Numbered from the stretch's first letter, positions 1 through 7,619 are shown. The stretch: 10,781 nt of DNA from DASXTS01 sp036505275 (GCA_036505275.1 DASXTS010000096.1:1-10781); one strand, 5' to 3'. Numbers and translations: made by a program. The notes: generated by a model from the letters alone, not told the origin.

Positions 1-1022
1 CAGATCACCAGCAGCGCCGGCAGCAGGGTCAGCATGGCGAGCAGTCCCACGCCGACGCCGATCGCCGCGACCGGGCCGAGGCCGGCGGTCGAGTTCAGGT
101 CGGCGAAGACCAGGCACAGCATGCCGATCATGACGGTGGCCGCGCTGGCAAAGATCGCCGGGCCGGCCCGGTGCAGCGCCACCACCATCGCCTCGTGCCG
201 ATCACGGTGCCGGCGCAGCTCCTCCCGGTAGCGGGCGACCAGCAGTAGCGCGTAGTCCGTGCCGGCGCCGAAGACGAGCACCGTGAGAATCCCCGCGGTC
301 TGCGCGTTCACGGTCAGCCCGGCGTGCTTGGCCAGCAGATAGATCACACCCTGGGCGGCCATCAGCGCCGTCCCGACCGAGATCACCGGCAGCAGCCACA
401 GCACCGGGCTGCGGTAGGTGAGCAGCAGCAGGACGATCACCACAACGAGCGCGGAGTACAGCAGCACGCCGTCGATCCCGGCGAACGCCTCGGCCTGGTC
501 CGCCCCGTTGCCGCCGGGGCCGGTCACGTGGAACGACAACCCGGTGTCGCCCGTGCGGGCGATGTCCCGGATCTTGTCCACCATGCCGGGCAACATGTCC
601 CATCCGTCGCTGCCGAGGGTCAGCGGCACGATCACCTGGGCGGCCTGCGGGGCCGGCTGCTCGGCCGATGGGATCGGTCCGATCACCTCGCCGTCCACCC
701 CGTCGAGGTCGGCGAACCGCCTGGTCTGCTCGCTGATCGTGGCCAGGTCGGCCGCGGTGAGGCCGGCGGGCCTCTCGTAGATGACGATCGCGGGGACCTG
801 ATCACTCGACTGGAAGCGCTGGGTAATCTCCAGCACCTTGGTCGACTCCGCGGCACCGGGCAGCCACGACGACGCCTGGTTGTCCTCTACGCTGCTCAGC
901 TTGCTGGCCAGCGGTGCCAACGCAGCAAGGGTGCCCACCCACAGCAGCACCATCACCCACTTGCCGATGCGGTTGCCCGGCAGCCTGGCGAGCGCGCCCA
1001 GCCCGCTCATCACGACCCTCAT
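1..1022 (-). CDS. MMPL/RND-family membrane transporter, N-terminal part (runs off left edge)
   Basis: Probably exports lipids or other hydrophobic compounds across the plasma membrane using the proton gradient, as known for MMPL/RND proteins; the substrate cannot be told. About 340 residues are visible and the C-terminal half lies outside the window. Reading from ATG at 1022: transmembrane helix 1 at about residues 21-39, an extracytoplasmic domain at about 45-180, then closely packed helices from about 185 (LLYSALVVVIVLLLLTY) to the window edge. The key motif is GAGTDYALLLVARYREE at about 252-268, whose Asp256-Tyr257 pair corresponds to the proton-relay pair of MMPL proteins. The start is supported by an AGGGAGG ribosome site about 7 nt upstream; a second in-frame ATG lies 12 nt further in. 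Length and order match the YdfJ-like, single-gene type of actinobacterial MMPL. The family call is secure; the transported compound is not. Confidence 0.93.
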   Translation of the reverse strand, partial: MRVVMSGLGALARLPGNRIGKWVMVLLWVGTLAALAPLASKLSSVEDNQASSWLPGAAESTKVLEITQRFQSSDQVPAIVIYERPAGLTAADLATISEQTRRFADLDGVDGEVIGPIPSAEQPAPQAAQVIVPLTLGSDGWDMLPGMVDKIRDIARTGDTGLSFHVTGPGGNGADQAEAFAGIDGVLLYSALVVVIVLLLLTYRSPVLWLLPVISVGTALMAAQGVIYLLAKHAGLTVNAQTAGILTVLVFGAGTDYALLLVARYREELRRHRDRHEAMVVALHRAGPAIFASAATVMIGMLCLVFADLNSTAGLGPVAAIGVGVGLLAMLTLLPALLVI

Positions 1023-1055
1023 GTCCGTGCCCTCCCTTGTCCCTCCGTTGGGGGC

Positions 1056-1061
1056 ACGCTA
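1056..1061 (-). promoter_or_regulatory. Possible -10 element of the MMPL gene
   Basis: On the minus strand the hexamer TAGCGT fits the actinobacterial TAnnnT -10 pattern. It would start transcription roughly 25-30 nt before the MMPL ATG, leaving room for the AGGGAGG ribosome site. No good -35 box is visible 17-18 nt upstream (only GCAGTC/TGCAGT), which would fit an activator-dependent promoter. Inference from pattern only. Confidence 0.35.
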
Positions 1062-1102
1062 CGGGGAGGGTCGGACACGACTGCACCCCTTTCGGACGGA
1101 TC

Positions 1103-1146
1103 AAGGGACAATTCAGGGTCGCCCCTCAGGGTTGTCCCTTCAGGGT
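1103..1146. promoter_or_regulatory. Inverted repeat plus three direct repeats: candidate operator
   Basis: Seen directly: AAGGGACAA (1103-1111) and TTGTCCCTT (1132-1140) form a perfect 9-bp inverted repeat with a 20-nt spacer. Superimposed on it, TCAGGGT occurs three times, at 1113-1119, 1126-1132 and 1140-1146, offset by 13 and 14 bp. A related AGGGACAAGGGAGGG stretch lies nearer the MMPL start, on the minus strand at 1031-1045. The array lies between the divergent MMPL and hypothetical genes, upstream of the putative MMPL -10. Inference: a binding site for a transcription factor, possibly a NarL/LuxR-type response regulator, controlling the exporter; no such regulator gene is in the window. 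Confidence 0.45.
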
Positions 1147-1164
1147 TTCGACTCGGCTGGCGGG

Positions 1165-2110
1165 GTGCAGACTGCGGGTGTGGGTGCCCTGGACGGCCGG
1201 GTCGGGGAGTTCCTGCGGGCTCCGGCGGCCGCGGCGACGTTCGTGCTGGCCGCCCGCCGCGGGCTGGACGCCGAGCGGCTGGCCGAGCCGATGACGGCGA
1301 CCGCGCTGGCGAGCACCGCCCTGCGCGAGCTCAACCCCTGGACGGGTGCGGCAGCCTCGCACCGCGCCCGCGTGCTGGAGGCGGTCCAAACGCTGCGGGC
1401 CCTGGTGACCACCGTCGTCACCGATCCCCGCAACACCTGGTGGTCGGCGCCGCTGGACCGCCGTACAGCTGCTGCTCACCGGCCAGGACGATCCGCCACA
1501 CGACCCCACGCACCTGCCCGTGCCGACCGGTCCACTCGACGCCTGGGAGAGCTACGCGCAGCGGCCGCGACAGGGCATCGCCACCTCCACCGAACTGCCG
1601 GTCCCAGCCTCGGCGGCGATCCGGTCAGGTGCTCACGCGGAGCTGGCCTACGGCAGCAGCGACTGGCATGCCGGCTACCCGGTACGGCAGGCCCGCCTGC
1701 ACGTCGCACCCACCGCCCGCATCTTCGAGATCGACTCTGCCGCCGACTGGCACCGCCTCGTGCGCAGCTACCGCGACCCGCGCTCCCACCGCGACTCGGA
1801 CACCCACCTGCTTGACACCGCCGGCATCGACCACGGCCCGGCCCCCGTCTGGAGCGCGGTCGCCGGGGACTACGACGGCGTGCACCTCACCTTCGCCGGT
1901 CTGCTCACCGGCCTCTACCAGCCCGTCACCACCGGCAAGATCACTACGACGCTGTGGACCTGGCAGTGGGAAAGCACCCGCTGGCTCCGCTCGGTGTTCA
2001 CCGCCGTCACCGCACTGCCCGACCTGCGCGAACCTCCCGCCGGCGGGACAATGGTGCGGCGATCTACGACCGGGACCTCGACCGCACCGCGGCGAACTAC
2101 GCGCCCCTGA
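1165..2110 (+). pseudogene. Hypothetical protein interrupted by a frameshift near 1460
   Basis: I do not recognise a named domain. The two halves together resemble an uncharacterised actinobacterial protein type of about 300 residues. The first part is read from GTG 1165 or GTG 1180 (…GRVGEFLRAPAAAATFVLAARR…), rich in Ala/Leu, and ends at NTWWSAPLDR. There the reading frame moves to the next frame, which continues with VQLLLTGQDDPP…DAWESYAQRP…ARIFEIDSAADWHRLV…VWSAVAGDYDGVHLTFAGLL…TRWLRSVFTAVTALPDL. Restoring two bases inside the CGC-CGT stretch at 1459-1464 would give LDRAVQLLL and join the halves. The second half alone opens at GTG 1520. Its tail after about 2045 (basic, Thr/Arg-rich) overlaps the start of the ligase and looks unnatural, so the true stop may also be lost. 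Start codon uncertain; no strong ribosome site. Sequencing error and real decay cannot be separated here. Confidence 0.6.
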
Positions 2111-3690
2111 CGCCGGTGTCCTTCCTGCGCCGGGCCGCGGTCGTGCATCCCGACCGGCCGGCGGTGATCCACGGTGACCGCACCTACTCCTACCGGGAGT
2201 TCCACGAGCGGGCCTGCCGGCTGGCCTGCGCGCTGGCCGCCCGCGGCATCGGTCCCGGTGACACGGTGGCGGTGCTCGCCGCGAACGTGCCGGCGCTGCT
2301 GGAGGCGCACTACGGGGTACCCATGCTGGGCGCCGTGCTGAACCCGCTCAACACCCGGCTGGACGCGTCGACCATCGCGTTCATCCTTGGTCATGGCGAG
2401 GCCCGCGCGCTGCTCACCGACCGCGAGTTCGCGGGCACCGCACGGGCCGCGCTGGCAGCGCTGGACGACGCGGGTACGCCGCGACCGCTGGTGATCGATA
2501 TCGACGACGAGCTGGCAGAGGGCGGCGAGCCGATCGGCGAGCTGACCTACGAGGAGCTGCTTGCCAGCGGCGACCCGGCGTTCGTCACCGACCAGCCGCG
2601 CGACGAGTGGCAGGCCATCTGCCTGCTCTACACCTCGGGCACGACGGGCAACCCGAAGGGCGCCGTCTACCACCACCGCGGTGCCTGGCTCAACGCCATC
2701 GGCAACCTGGTCACGATGGGCCTGAACCGCGACTCGGTGTACCTGTGGACGCTGCCGATGTTCCACTGCAGCGGCTGGACGTTCACCTGGGCGGTGACCG
2801 CGGCCGGCGGCACCCACGTCTGCCTGCGCAAGCTCGACCCCGCGGTGATCTACCCGATGATCGCCAAGCACGGCGTGACCCACCTGTGCGGCGCGCCGGT
2901 GGTGCTGACCATGCTGGCCAACGCGCCCGAGGCCGCGGCACGCACGTTCAGTCACACCGTGCAGATCGCCACCGGCGGCGCGGCACCACCGTCCGCGGTG
3001 ATCGAGGGGATGGAGGCCAACGGCTTCCGGGTCACCCACCTGTACGGGCTCACCGAGACCTACGGACCCGCGACGTTCTGCGAGTGGCAGCCAGGCTGGG
3101 ACGCGCTCGACCTGCGCGACCGCTCGGCCAGGATGGCCCGCCAGGGAGTCCGGTACCCCACGCTGGACGACGCCATGGTCGCCGACCCGCAGACCTTGGA
3201 CCCGGCGCCGCGGGACGGCACCACCATGGGCGAGCTGATGCTGCGGGGCAACACCGTGATGCGCGGCTACCTGAAGAACCCGGCCGCCACCGCGGAAGCC
3301 TTCCGCGGCGGCTGGTTCCACACCGGCGACCTCGGCGTCTGCCATCCGGACGGCTACGTCGAGATCAAGGACCGGTCCAAGGACGTGATCATCTCCGGCG
3401 GTGAGAACATCTCCAGCCTCGAGGTCGAAGAGGTGCTCTACCGCCACCCCGCGGTGCTCGAGGCTGCCGTCGTCGCCATGCCCGACGAGCACTGGGGCGA
3501 GCGGCCCTGCGCGTTCGTCACGTTGAAGCCCGGCACCCAGGCGTCGGAGGCCGACCTCATCGCCCACTGCCGGGCGAACCTGGCCCGCTTCAAGGCGCCC
3601 GACCGCGTCGTCTTCGGCCAGCTGCCCAAGACCTCCACCGGCAAGATCCAGAAGTTCCTGCTGCGCGAGCAGGTCAATCAACGGCGCTGA
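2051..3690 (+). CDS. AMP-forming acyl-CoA synthetase (medium-chain/DmdB-like), start disturbed
   Basis: Activates a carboxylic acid with ATP to the acyl-adenylate, then transfers it to CoA; cytosolic. All ANL-superfamily core motifs are present in order: the ATP loop TSGTTGNPKG (about 2632-2661), LPMFHCSGWTF (about 2752-2784), YGLTETYGP (about 3043-3069), HTGDLG (about 3319-3336), the hinge region KDRSKDVIISGGENISSLEVE, and the catalytic-lysine motif LPKTSTGKIQKF near the C-terminus. The layout matches AlkK/DmdB-type ligases for medium-chain or methylthio acids; the true substrate is unknown. The conserved N-terminus YDRDLDRTAANYAPLTP is in frame from about 2053, but no ATG, GTG or TTG lies in frame there. 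ATG 2051 is one frame off and would fit if one base is missing near 2055-2062. The alternatives are GTG 1954 (an implausible leader inside the upstream gene) or GTG 2116 (loses the conserved N-terminus). About 542 residues from 2062, normal for the family. Confidence 0.92.
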
Positions 3691-3799
3691 CCGCCGGCAG
3701 GGCGGCGCCGTGATCCGGGCGGCTGTCGATCTGTGGATTGGTCGTTCGTCGTATGGCCATGGCAGCCACACCGGCCGCCCATGACCAGTGGAGGAACCG

Positions 3800-4150
3800 A
3801 TGAGTCATCCTGTTGTGCACGCCGAGATCCGCTCCAGCGATCCCGACGCTACCCGGGCCTTCTTCGGCGACCTGTTCGGCTGGACGTACCCCGACGCGGG
3901 CGCATATCCGGGCTACACCTTCGTGGAGACCGGTGTGCCAGGTGCCTTGTACACCGCCATCAGCCCGCTGCAGGGCGGCGGCGACCTGGTCACGTTCTTC
4001 GTCGGCGTCGACGACATGGACAAGACACTTGCCGAGGCAACCCGGCTCGGCGGCACTGTCGTGCAGCAGCCGACCAGCGTGCCAGGCGTCACGTTCGCGC
4101 TGATCGCGGACCCACTCGGCCATGTCGTCGGGCTGGCCAGGCAGGGCTGA
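3800..4150 (+). CDS. VOC-fold protein (glyoxalase/bleomycin-resistance superfamily)
   Basis: A 116-residue single-module vicinal-oxygen-chelate protein. The pattern seen is HAEIRSSDPDATRAFFGDLFGW at the N-terminus (first beta strand plus the helix with the usual DxxxxxxFFxxLFGW signature), then a Gly-rich strand region, a second strand–helix VGVDDMDKTLAEATRLGG at about residues 71-88, and the closing FALIADPLGHVVGLA. This is the beta-alpha-beta-beta-beta repeat of the family. Members include dioxygenases, isomerases and drug-binding proteins; nothing here picks one. Two such modules are needed for a full site, so it probably acts as a dimer. ATG 3800 is chosen over the in-frame GTG 3788 because GGAGG (3790-3794) sits 5 nt before it and would lie inside the longer version. 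It stands 109 nt after the ligase and converges on the next gene with a 15-nt gap. Confidence 0.88.
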   Translation: MSHPVVHAEIRSSDPDATRAFFGDLFGWTYPDAGAYPGYTFVETGVPGALYTAISPLQGGGDLVTFFVGVDDMDKTLAEATRLGGTVVQQPTSVPGVTFALIADPLGHVVGLARQG

Positions 4151-4165
4151 CGGCGTCCAGCTCGG

Positions 4166-5020
4166 CTACCGTTGGGTGGTCGTCTGCTCCCGGGTGATGC
4201 CGATGACCCGCAGCAGCGCCAGCGCGTCGGCCTCCGGGCTGCCGGGCGACGCGGAGTAGACGACGAGCACCTGGTCGTCGCCGGGAATGGCCAGCGCGTC
4301 GCAGTCCAGCTCGAGCACGCCGAGCTCGGGGTGGGCGATGCACTTGCGGTCGGCGTGCCGTGGCTCGACGTGCCGCATTGCCCATAGCCGGGCGAACTCG
4401 GGACTGCGGGCGAGCAGCTCCCCGATCATGCGGTGCAAGGCCGGGTCGTCGGGGTAGCGGGCGGCCGCCGCGCGAAGGCCGGCGACGGCGGCGCGGTCCA
4501 GCCGATCGCGCTCCCGCGGGTCGGCGACGATGCGCCCGAACCCGGTGCCGGCGAAGCGCTGCCAAACGATGTTGCGGCGGCCCGGTGGCAGAGCTGAGAA
4601 GTCGCCGAGCAGCGCGGCGGCCATCGGGTTCCAGGCCAGCACGTCGGCCCTGGCATTGAGCAGGATGGCCGGCAGGTCGGTGAGCCGGTCCATCAGCCGC
4701 AGCACGCTGGGCCGCACCCGGTCGGTGATCCGCCCGGGCTGCGGCGGCGGGCCGCCGGCGAGCCGGAACAGGTGCTCGCGCTCGGCGTCGGAGAGCCGCA
4801 ACGCGCGGGCGAGTGCGCCCAGCACCGACTCCGACGGCCGCGGCCCCCTACCCTGCTCCAGCCGGGTCAGGTAGTCCACCGACATGCCCGCGAGCTGGGC
4901 GGCCTCCTCGCGACGCAGACCAGGCGTCCGCCGCCGGGTGCCGGCCGGCAGGCCGACGTCACCCGGGGTCAGCCGGGCGCGCCATTGCTTGAGCGCTGCA
5001 CCGAGCTCCTTGCGGTCCAC
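4166..5020 (-). CDS. Xre-type HTH regulator with MmyB-like ligand-binding domain
   Basis: A DNA-binding transcription factor of 284 residues. The N-terminal Xre helix-turn-helix spans about residues 5-75 and carries RTPGLRREEAAQLAGMSVDYLTRLEQGR, the hallmark of this family. The C-terminal domain from about 100 (RVRPSVLRLMDRL…PAILLNARADVLAWNPMAAALLGDF…) to about 275 is the MmyB-like (MLTR) ligand-binding domain, thought to bind a small hydrophobic ligand such as a fatty acid; the ligand here is unknown. GTG 5020 (MDRKELGAALKQWRARL) is chosen as start because homologues begin here; an open frame extends to 5122 but its translation is low-complexity. Only a weak GGGGGC precedes the GTG. It diverges from the SDR gene at 5133, an arrangement common for this family, so the SDR is the likely target, with autoregulation probable. 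Confidence 0.92.
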   Translation of the reverse strand: MDRKELGAALKQWRARLTPGDVGLPAGTRRRTPGLRREEAAQLAGMSVDYLTRLEQGRGPRPSESVLGALARALRLSDAEREHLFRLAGGPPPQPGRITDRVRPSVLRLMDRLTDLPAILLNARADVLAWNPMAAALLGDFSALPPGRRNIVWQRFAGTGFGRIVADPRERDRLDRAAVAGLRAAAARYPDDPALHRMIGELLARSPEFARLWAMRHVEPRHADRKCIAHPELGVLELDCDALAIPGDDQVLVVYSASPGSPEADALALLRVIGITREQTTTQR

Positions 5021-5132
5021 GCCCCCAGCATGCCCGTGCGGGCCGGCGCCGCCGCCGCTCAGCCTGGTACCGCCGATCCCCGGTTGGGCCGGGTCCTGGC
5101 TGCCCCGCCGGCGGGCGGGCACCGTCTATGCC
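5021..5132. promoter_or_regulatory. Divergent control region between MmyB-like regulator and SDR
   Basis: A 112-bp region holding the promoters of both genes. A perfect 12-bp palindrome CCCGCCGGCGGG lies at 5104-5115, just upstream of the SDR start, and a GGTACC palindrome lies near 5066-5071. In GC-rich DNA such palindromes also arise by chance. No convincing -35/-10 pair was found; CATGCT on the minus strand, 6 nt before GTG 5020, is a weak leaderless-type -10 candidate. That the regulator binds here is inferred from the gene arrangement. Confidence 0.35.
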
Positions 5133-5870
5133 ATGACGGAGACGACGATCGCCCTGGTGACGGGCGCGAACAAGGGAATCGGCCTGGCCGTGGTGCGCCG
5201 GCTGGCGGAGCTGGGCTGGACCGTGCTGCTGGGATCGCGCGACGCCGCGCGGGGCGCCGCCGCCGTGTCCGGCCTTGGCGGGCTCGACGGCGGGTTCCGG
5301 GGTGGGCTCGACGTGCGCTGCGTCGAGCTCGACGTCACGTCGGAGACCTCGGTTCAGACCGCCGCCAAGCACGTGGACGACCAGTTCGGCCGGCTCGACG
5401 TGCTGGTCAACAACGCGGGCATCATCGGCCCGCGGACGCCGGTGCTCGACGTCGGCGCCGACGAGCTGCGCGAGACGTACGAGACGAACGTGTTCGGGCC
5501 GGTGCGCATGATGCGCGCATTCGTCCCGCTGCTGCGCCGCTCCGCCGCGCCGCGCGTGGTGATGGTGTCCAGCGGGATGGGCTCGATCGCGATCACTTCC
5601 GACCCCGAGCGCGTCGAGTCGACCATCATCGGGCTCGGCTACCCGTCGTCCAAGACCGCCCTCAACATGATCACCACGCAGTACGCGAAGGCGTTGCCCG
5701 GGTTCAGGGTGAACGCCGCCGACCCCGGCTACACCGCGACCGACCTCAATGGCCATCGCGGCGTCCAGACTGTGGCCGAGGGCAGCGACGCCATCGTGAG
5801 CCTGGCCACCGTGGCGCCCGACGGACCCACCGGCGGGTTCTTCGACCGTCACGGGCCCGTCCCGTGGTGA
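5133..5870 (+). CDS. Short-chain dehydrogenase/reductase (SDR), classical type
   Basis: An NAD(P)-dependent oxidoreductase of 245 residues acting on an unknown carbonyl or alcohol. Seen: cofactor loop TGANKGIG (residues 10-17), LDVT (66-69), NNAG (93-96), catalytic Ser in VMVSSGMGS (about 146-147), and the active-site YPSSK with Tyr170 and Lys174, followed by DPGYTATDLN. Arg36 in GSRD after the second strand favours NADPH over NADH (inference). The similar regulator–SDR pairs of actinobacteria carry this carbonyl-reductase-like subtype. ATG 5133 is preferred because the cofactor strand begins four residues in, as usual; the frame stays open upstream to 4884 but overlaps the regulator. No clear Shine-Dalgarno sequence is present (GGCGGGC only). 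It is probably controlled by the divergent MmyB-like regulator. Confidence 0.94.
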   Translation: MTETTIALVTGANKGIGLAVVRRLAELGWTVLLGSRDAARGAAAVSGLGGLDGGFRGGLDVRCVELDVTSETSVQTAAKHVDDQFGRLDVLVNNAGIIGPRTPVLDVGADELRETYETNVFGPVRMMRAFVPLLRRSAAPRVVMVSSGMGSIAITSDPERVESTIIGLGYPSSKTALNMITTQYAKALPGFRVNAADPGYTATDLNGHRGVQTVAEGSDAIVSLATVAPDGPTGGFFDRHGPVPW

Positions 5871-5923
5871 GGTCGCACCGGTTGACCGTGCTCGACGCGG
5901 CCGGTCGGGTCGGGAGGGCAAGT

Positions 5924-5965
5924 CGTGAGTGGCAAATGGTGCTCTGACACCATTTGCCACTCACG
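5924..5965. terminator. Perfect 18-bp-stem hairpin between SDR and RyR gene
   Basis: Arms CGTGAGTGGCAAATGGTG (5924-5941) and CACCATTTGCCACTCACG (5948-5965) are exact reverse complements, separated by the 6-nt loop CTCTGA. The stem centre is clearly lower in GC than its surroundings. It begins 53 nt after the SDR stop and ends 23 nt before the next ATG. No T-run follows on either strand, so it would be an intrinsic terminator of the U-tract-less type proposed for actinobacteria, or a dispersed intergenic palindrome. It may lie in the 5' leader of the next gene if that promoter is further upstream. Confidence 0.65.
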
Positions 5966-5988
5966 GACGGGCAGACCCGAGAGGCGGC

Positions 5989-7560
5989 ATGGGCGACGGA
6001 TCGACCAGGGCGTTCGGCCTTCGGGTCGGTGTGGCGGCGGCAGCTGTGCTGGCGGCAGTCCTCGGTGCGGCCGGGTTTGTGCAGTACCTGCCGACCCGCA
6101 CCGAGTTCGCCGGCGCGACCGAGTGGGACATCGCGTACTACACGTTGCAACTGTTCGTACTCGACCCGGGGCCGCTGGACGTGCCGCGACACTACCCGGT
6201 GACGCTGGAGGTTGCGCGGTTCCTGGCGCCAGCGACGACGATCCTCGCCGTGGTCGAGACCATCCGAGTGCTGCTGCGGGACCGGATCCGCCAGTGGACC
6301 ATCGCGCACTCGCGCAACCACATCGTCGTCGCCGGCAACGACCCGGTCGCGCTGCTGCTGACCAGGCGGTTCGTCGAGGACGGCGAGCGGGTTGCGCTGA
6401 TCAGCACCACTCCCGGCGAGAACATCGGCGACCGTCGCGACGTTTTCGTCGTCGTCGGCGACCCCACTCAGGAGCCGACCCTCCGAGCGGCCGGAGCACA
6501 CCGTGCGGCCACCGTGTACGCCTGCGGCCAGGACAGCGCGACCAACCTCGTCGTCGCGCTGACCGCCCACCGGATGGCCGTGCGCCCTGTGTCGGTCCAG
6601 GCAGAGATGCGCGACGTCGCGCTGTTCACAGCCCTACGGACGGCCCGCCGCACCGATGACGGCGCGGCCGGCGGACTGAGGTTCTGGCTGAACTTCTTCG
6701 TCGTAGAGGACCTGGCGGCCCGAGCCTTGCTGAGCGAGGAGTCCCAGGTCGCCGGCCACGACGACACGGGCCCGGTCGTCGTGCTCGGCGACACAACGTT
6801 CGGCACGGCCCTCCGGCGTCAGCTCGCCCGACGCGGCGTGAAGGCCGCCCTGGTGCCGGAGCAGGACGCCACGGCGTGGGCTCCCGGGAACGAGGCGCCG
6901 AGCACCCGGGTGTACGTCTGCCTCGCGGACACGGACACGGCGCTGCGGGTTGCGCTCACCCACGCTCGGGGCGGCTGCAGCCGGGTCGTGCTGTGCGTGC
7001 GGCAGCATTCGGCGCTGGCGGACGCGTTGAGCGGCGCGCTGTTCGACAACGCCGGCGGCCGGCTCGTCGTGTTCGGCATCCTGGACGCCGCCTGCGACGC
7101 CGCGCCTCGCGACCACCTCGACGAGCTCGGCCGGGCGCTGCACGAGCATTACGTGCGGACGTGCCGGGCCAGGGGCGACACGGTCGCGGCGAACCCGAGC
7201 CTGGTGCCCTGGGACCGGCTTCCGGAACACCTCAAGCAGTCCAACCGGGCCCAGGCCGACCACGTCGGCGCCAAGCTGGCGAGCATCGGCTGCGCCATCG
7301 TGCCGGCGATGCCGGGTGGCGAGCCTTTCGACTTTCGGGCGGGCGAGGTGGAGCGCCTGGCCGAGCTGGAGCACCAGCGGTGGGTGACCGAGCGGCAGGC
7401 GGCCGGCTTCATCCATGGGCCCGTGCGGCAGGGCCGGTTCCATCCCGACCTCGTCGACTGGGAATACCTGAGCGAGGAGGGCCGCAACAAGGACATCGAG
7501 TTCGTCCGGCACATCCCGGACCTGCTGCAGGACGCCGGGTTCCAAGTACTACGGCTGTGA
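5989..7560 (+). CDS. Membrane-anchored double TrkA-N/RCK-like protein with C-terminal RyR domain
   Basis: A 523-residue protein with an unusual layout; function not established, most likely a membrane-tethered sensor or channel regulator. Order: transmembrane helix at about 11-32; a hydrophobic segment WDIAYYTLQLFVL (46-58); a second helix at about 76-96; a first Rossmann-like domain from HIVVAGNDPVALLL (111-124) to about 240; a second from VVVLGDTTFGTALRRQL (263-279) to about 370; then a RyR (ryanodine-receptor repeat) domain at about 385-523 with PWDRLPEHLKQSNRAQADHVGAKL, ERLAELEHQRWVTERQAAGF and NKDIEFVRHIPDLL. Both nucleotide loops depart from GxGxxG. No TVGYG-type filter is present, so it is not a standard potassium channel. 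ATG 5989 has GAGAGG 4 nt upstream; the in-frame GTG 5929 lies in the hairpin and is rejected. It is probably a single-gene unit, since the next gene points the other way. Confidence 0.85.
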   Translation: MGDGSTRAFGLRVGVAAAAVLAAVLGAAGFVQYLPTRTEFAGATEWDIAYYTLQLFVLDPGPLDVPRHYPVTLEVARFLAPATTILAVVETIRVLLRDRIRQWTIAHSRNHIVVAGNDPVALLLTRRFVEDGERVALISTTPGENIGDRRDVFVVVGDPTQEPTLRAAGAHRAATVYACGQDSATNLVVALTAHRMAVRPVSVQAEMRDVALFTALRTARRTDDGAAGGLRFWLNFFVVEDLAARALLSEESQVAGHDDTGPVVVLGDTTFGTALRRQLARRGVKAALVPEQDATAWAPGNEAPSTRVYVCLADTDTALRVALTHARGGCSRVVLCVRQHSALADALSGALFDNAGGRLVVFGILDAACDAAPRDHLDELGRALHEHYVRTCRARGDTVAANPSLVPWDRLPEHLKQSNRAQADHVGAKLASIGCAIVPAMPGGEPFDFRAGEVERLAELEHQRWVTERQAAGFIHGPVRQGRFHPDLVDWEYLSEEGRNKDIEFVRHIPDLLQDAGFQVLRL

Positions 7561-7619
7561 TCAGCCGAAGCGGCCGTGGACGCCGCGGAATGCGCTCCCG
7601 AGCAGCACCCCGCTCCGGG

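Noticed and set aside
324..2177. Plus-strand open frame of 617 codons
   Set aside because: Low-complexity Gln/His/Arg/Pro-rich translation opposite the MMPL gene and in the wrong frame of the next genes; a by-product of high GC.
1915..3771. Minus-strand open frame of 618 codons
   Set aside because: Antisense to the acyl-CoA ligase, which has all family motifs; the antisense translation has no recognisable domain.
3691..3799. Terminator or promoter between ligase and VOC gene
   Set aside because: Only a distant 7-bp inverted repeat (GGGCGGC at 3717-3723, GCCGCCC at 3774-3780) and no well-spaced -35/-10 pair; not enough to call.
5021..5122. Extended N-terminus of the MmyB-like regulator
   Set aside because: Gly/Pro/Arg-rich translation not typical of the family, and it would consume the divergent promoter region; GTG 5020 fits homologues.
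5929..5988. Upstream GTG start for the RyR protein
   Set aside because: It lies inside the hairpin and has no ribosome site; ATG 5989 has GAGAGG in front and starts just before the first membrane helix.
5989..7560. Classical potassium channel
   Set aside because: No TVGYG-like filter and only two membrane helices without a clear pore loop.
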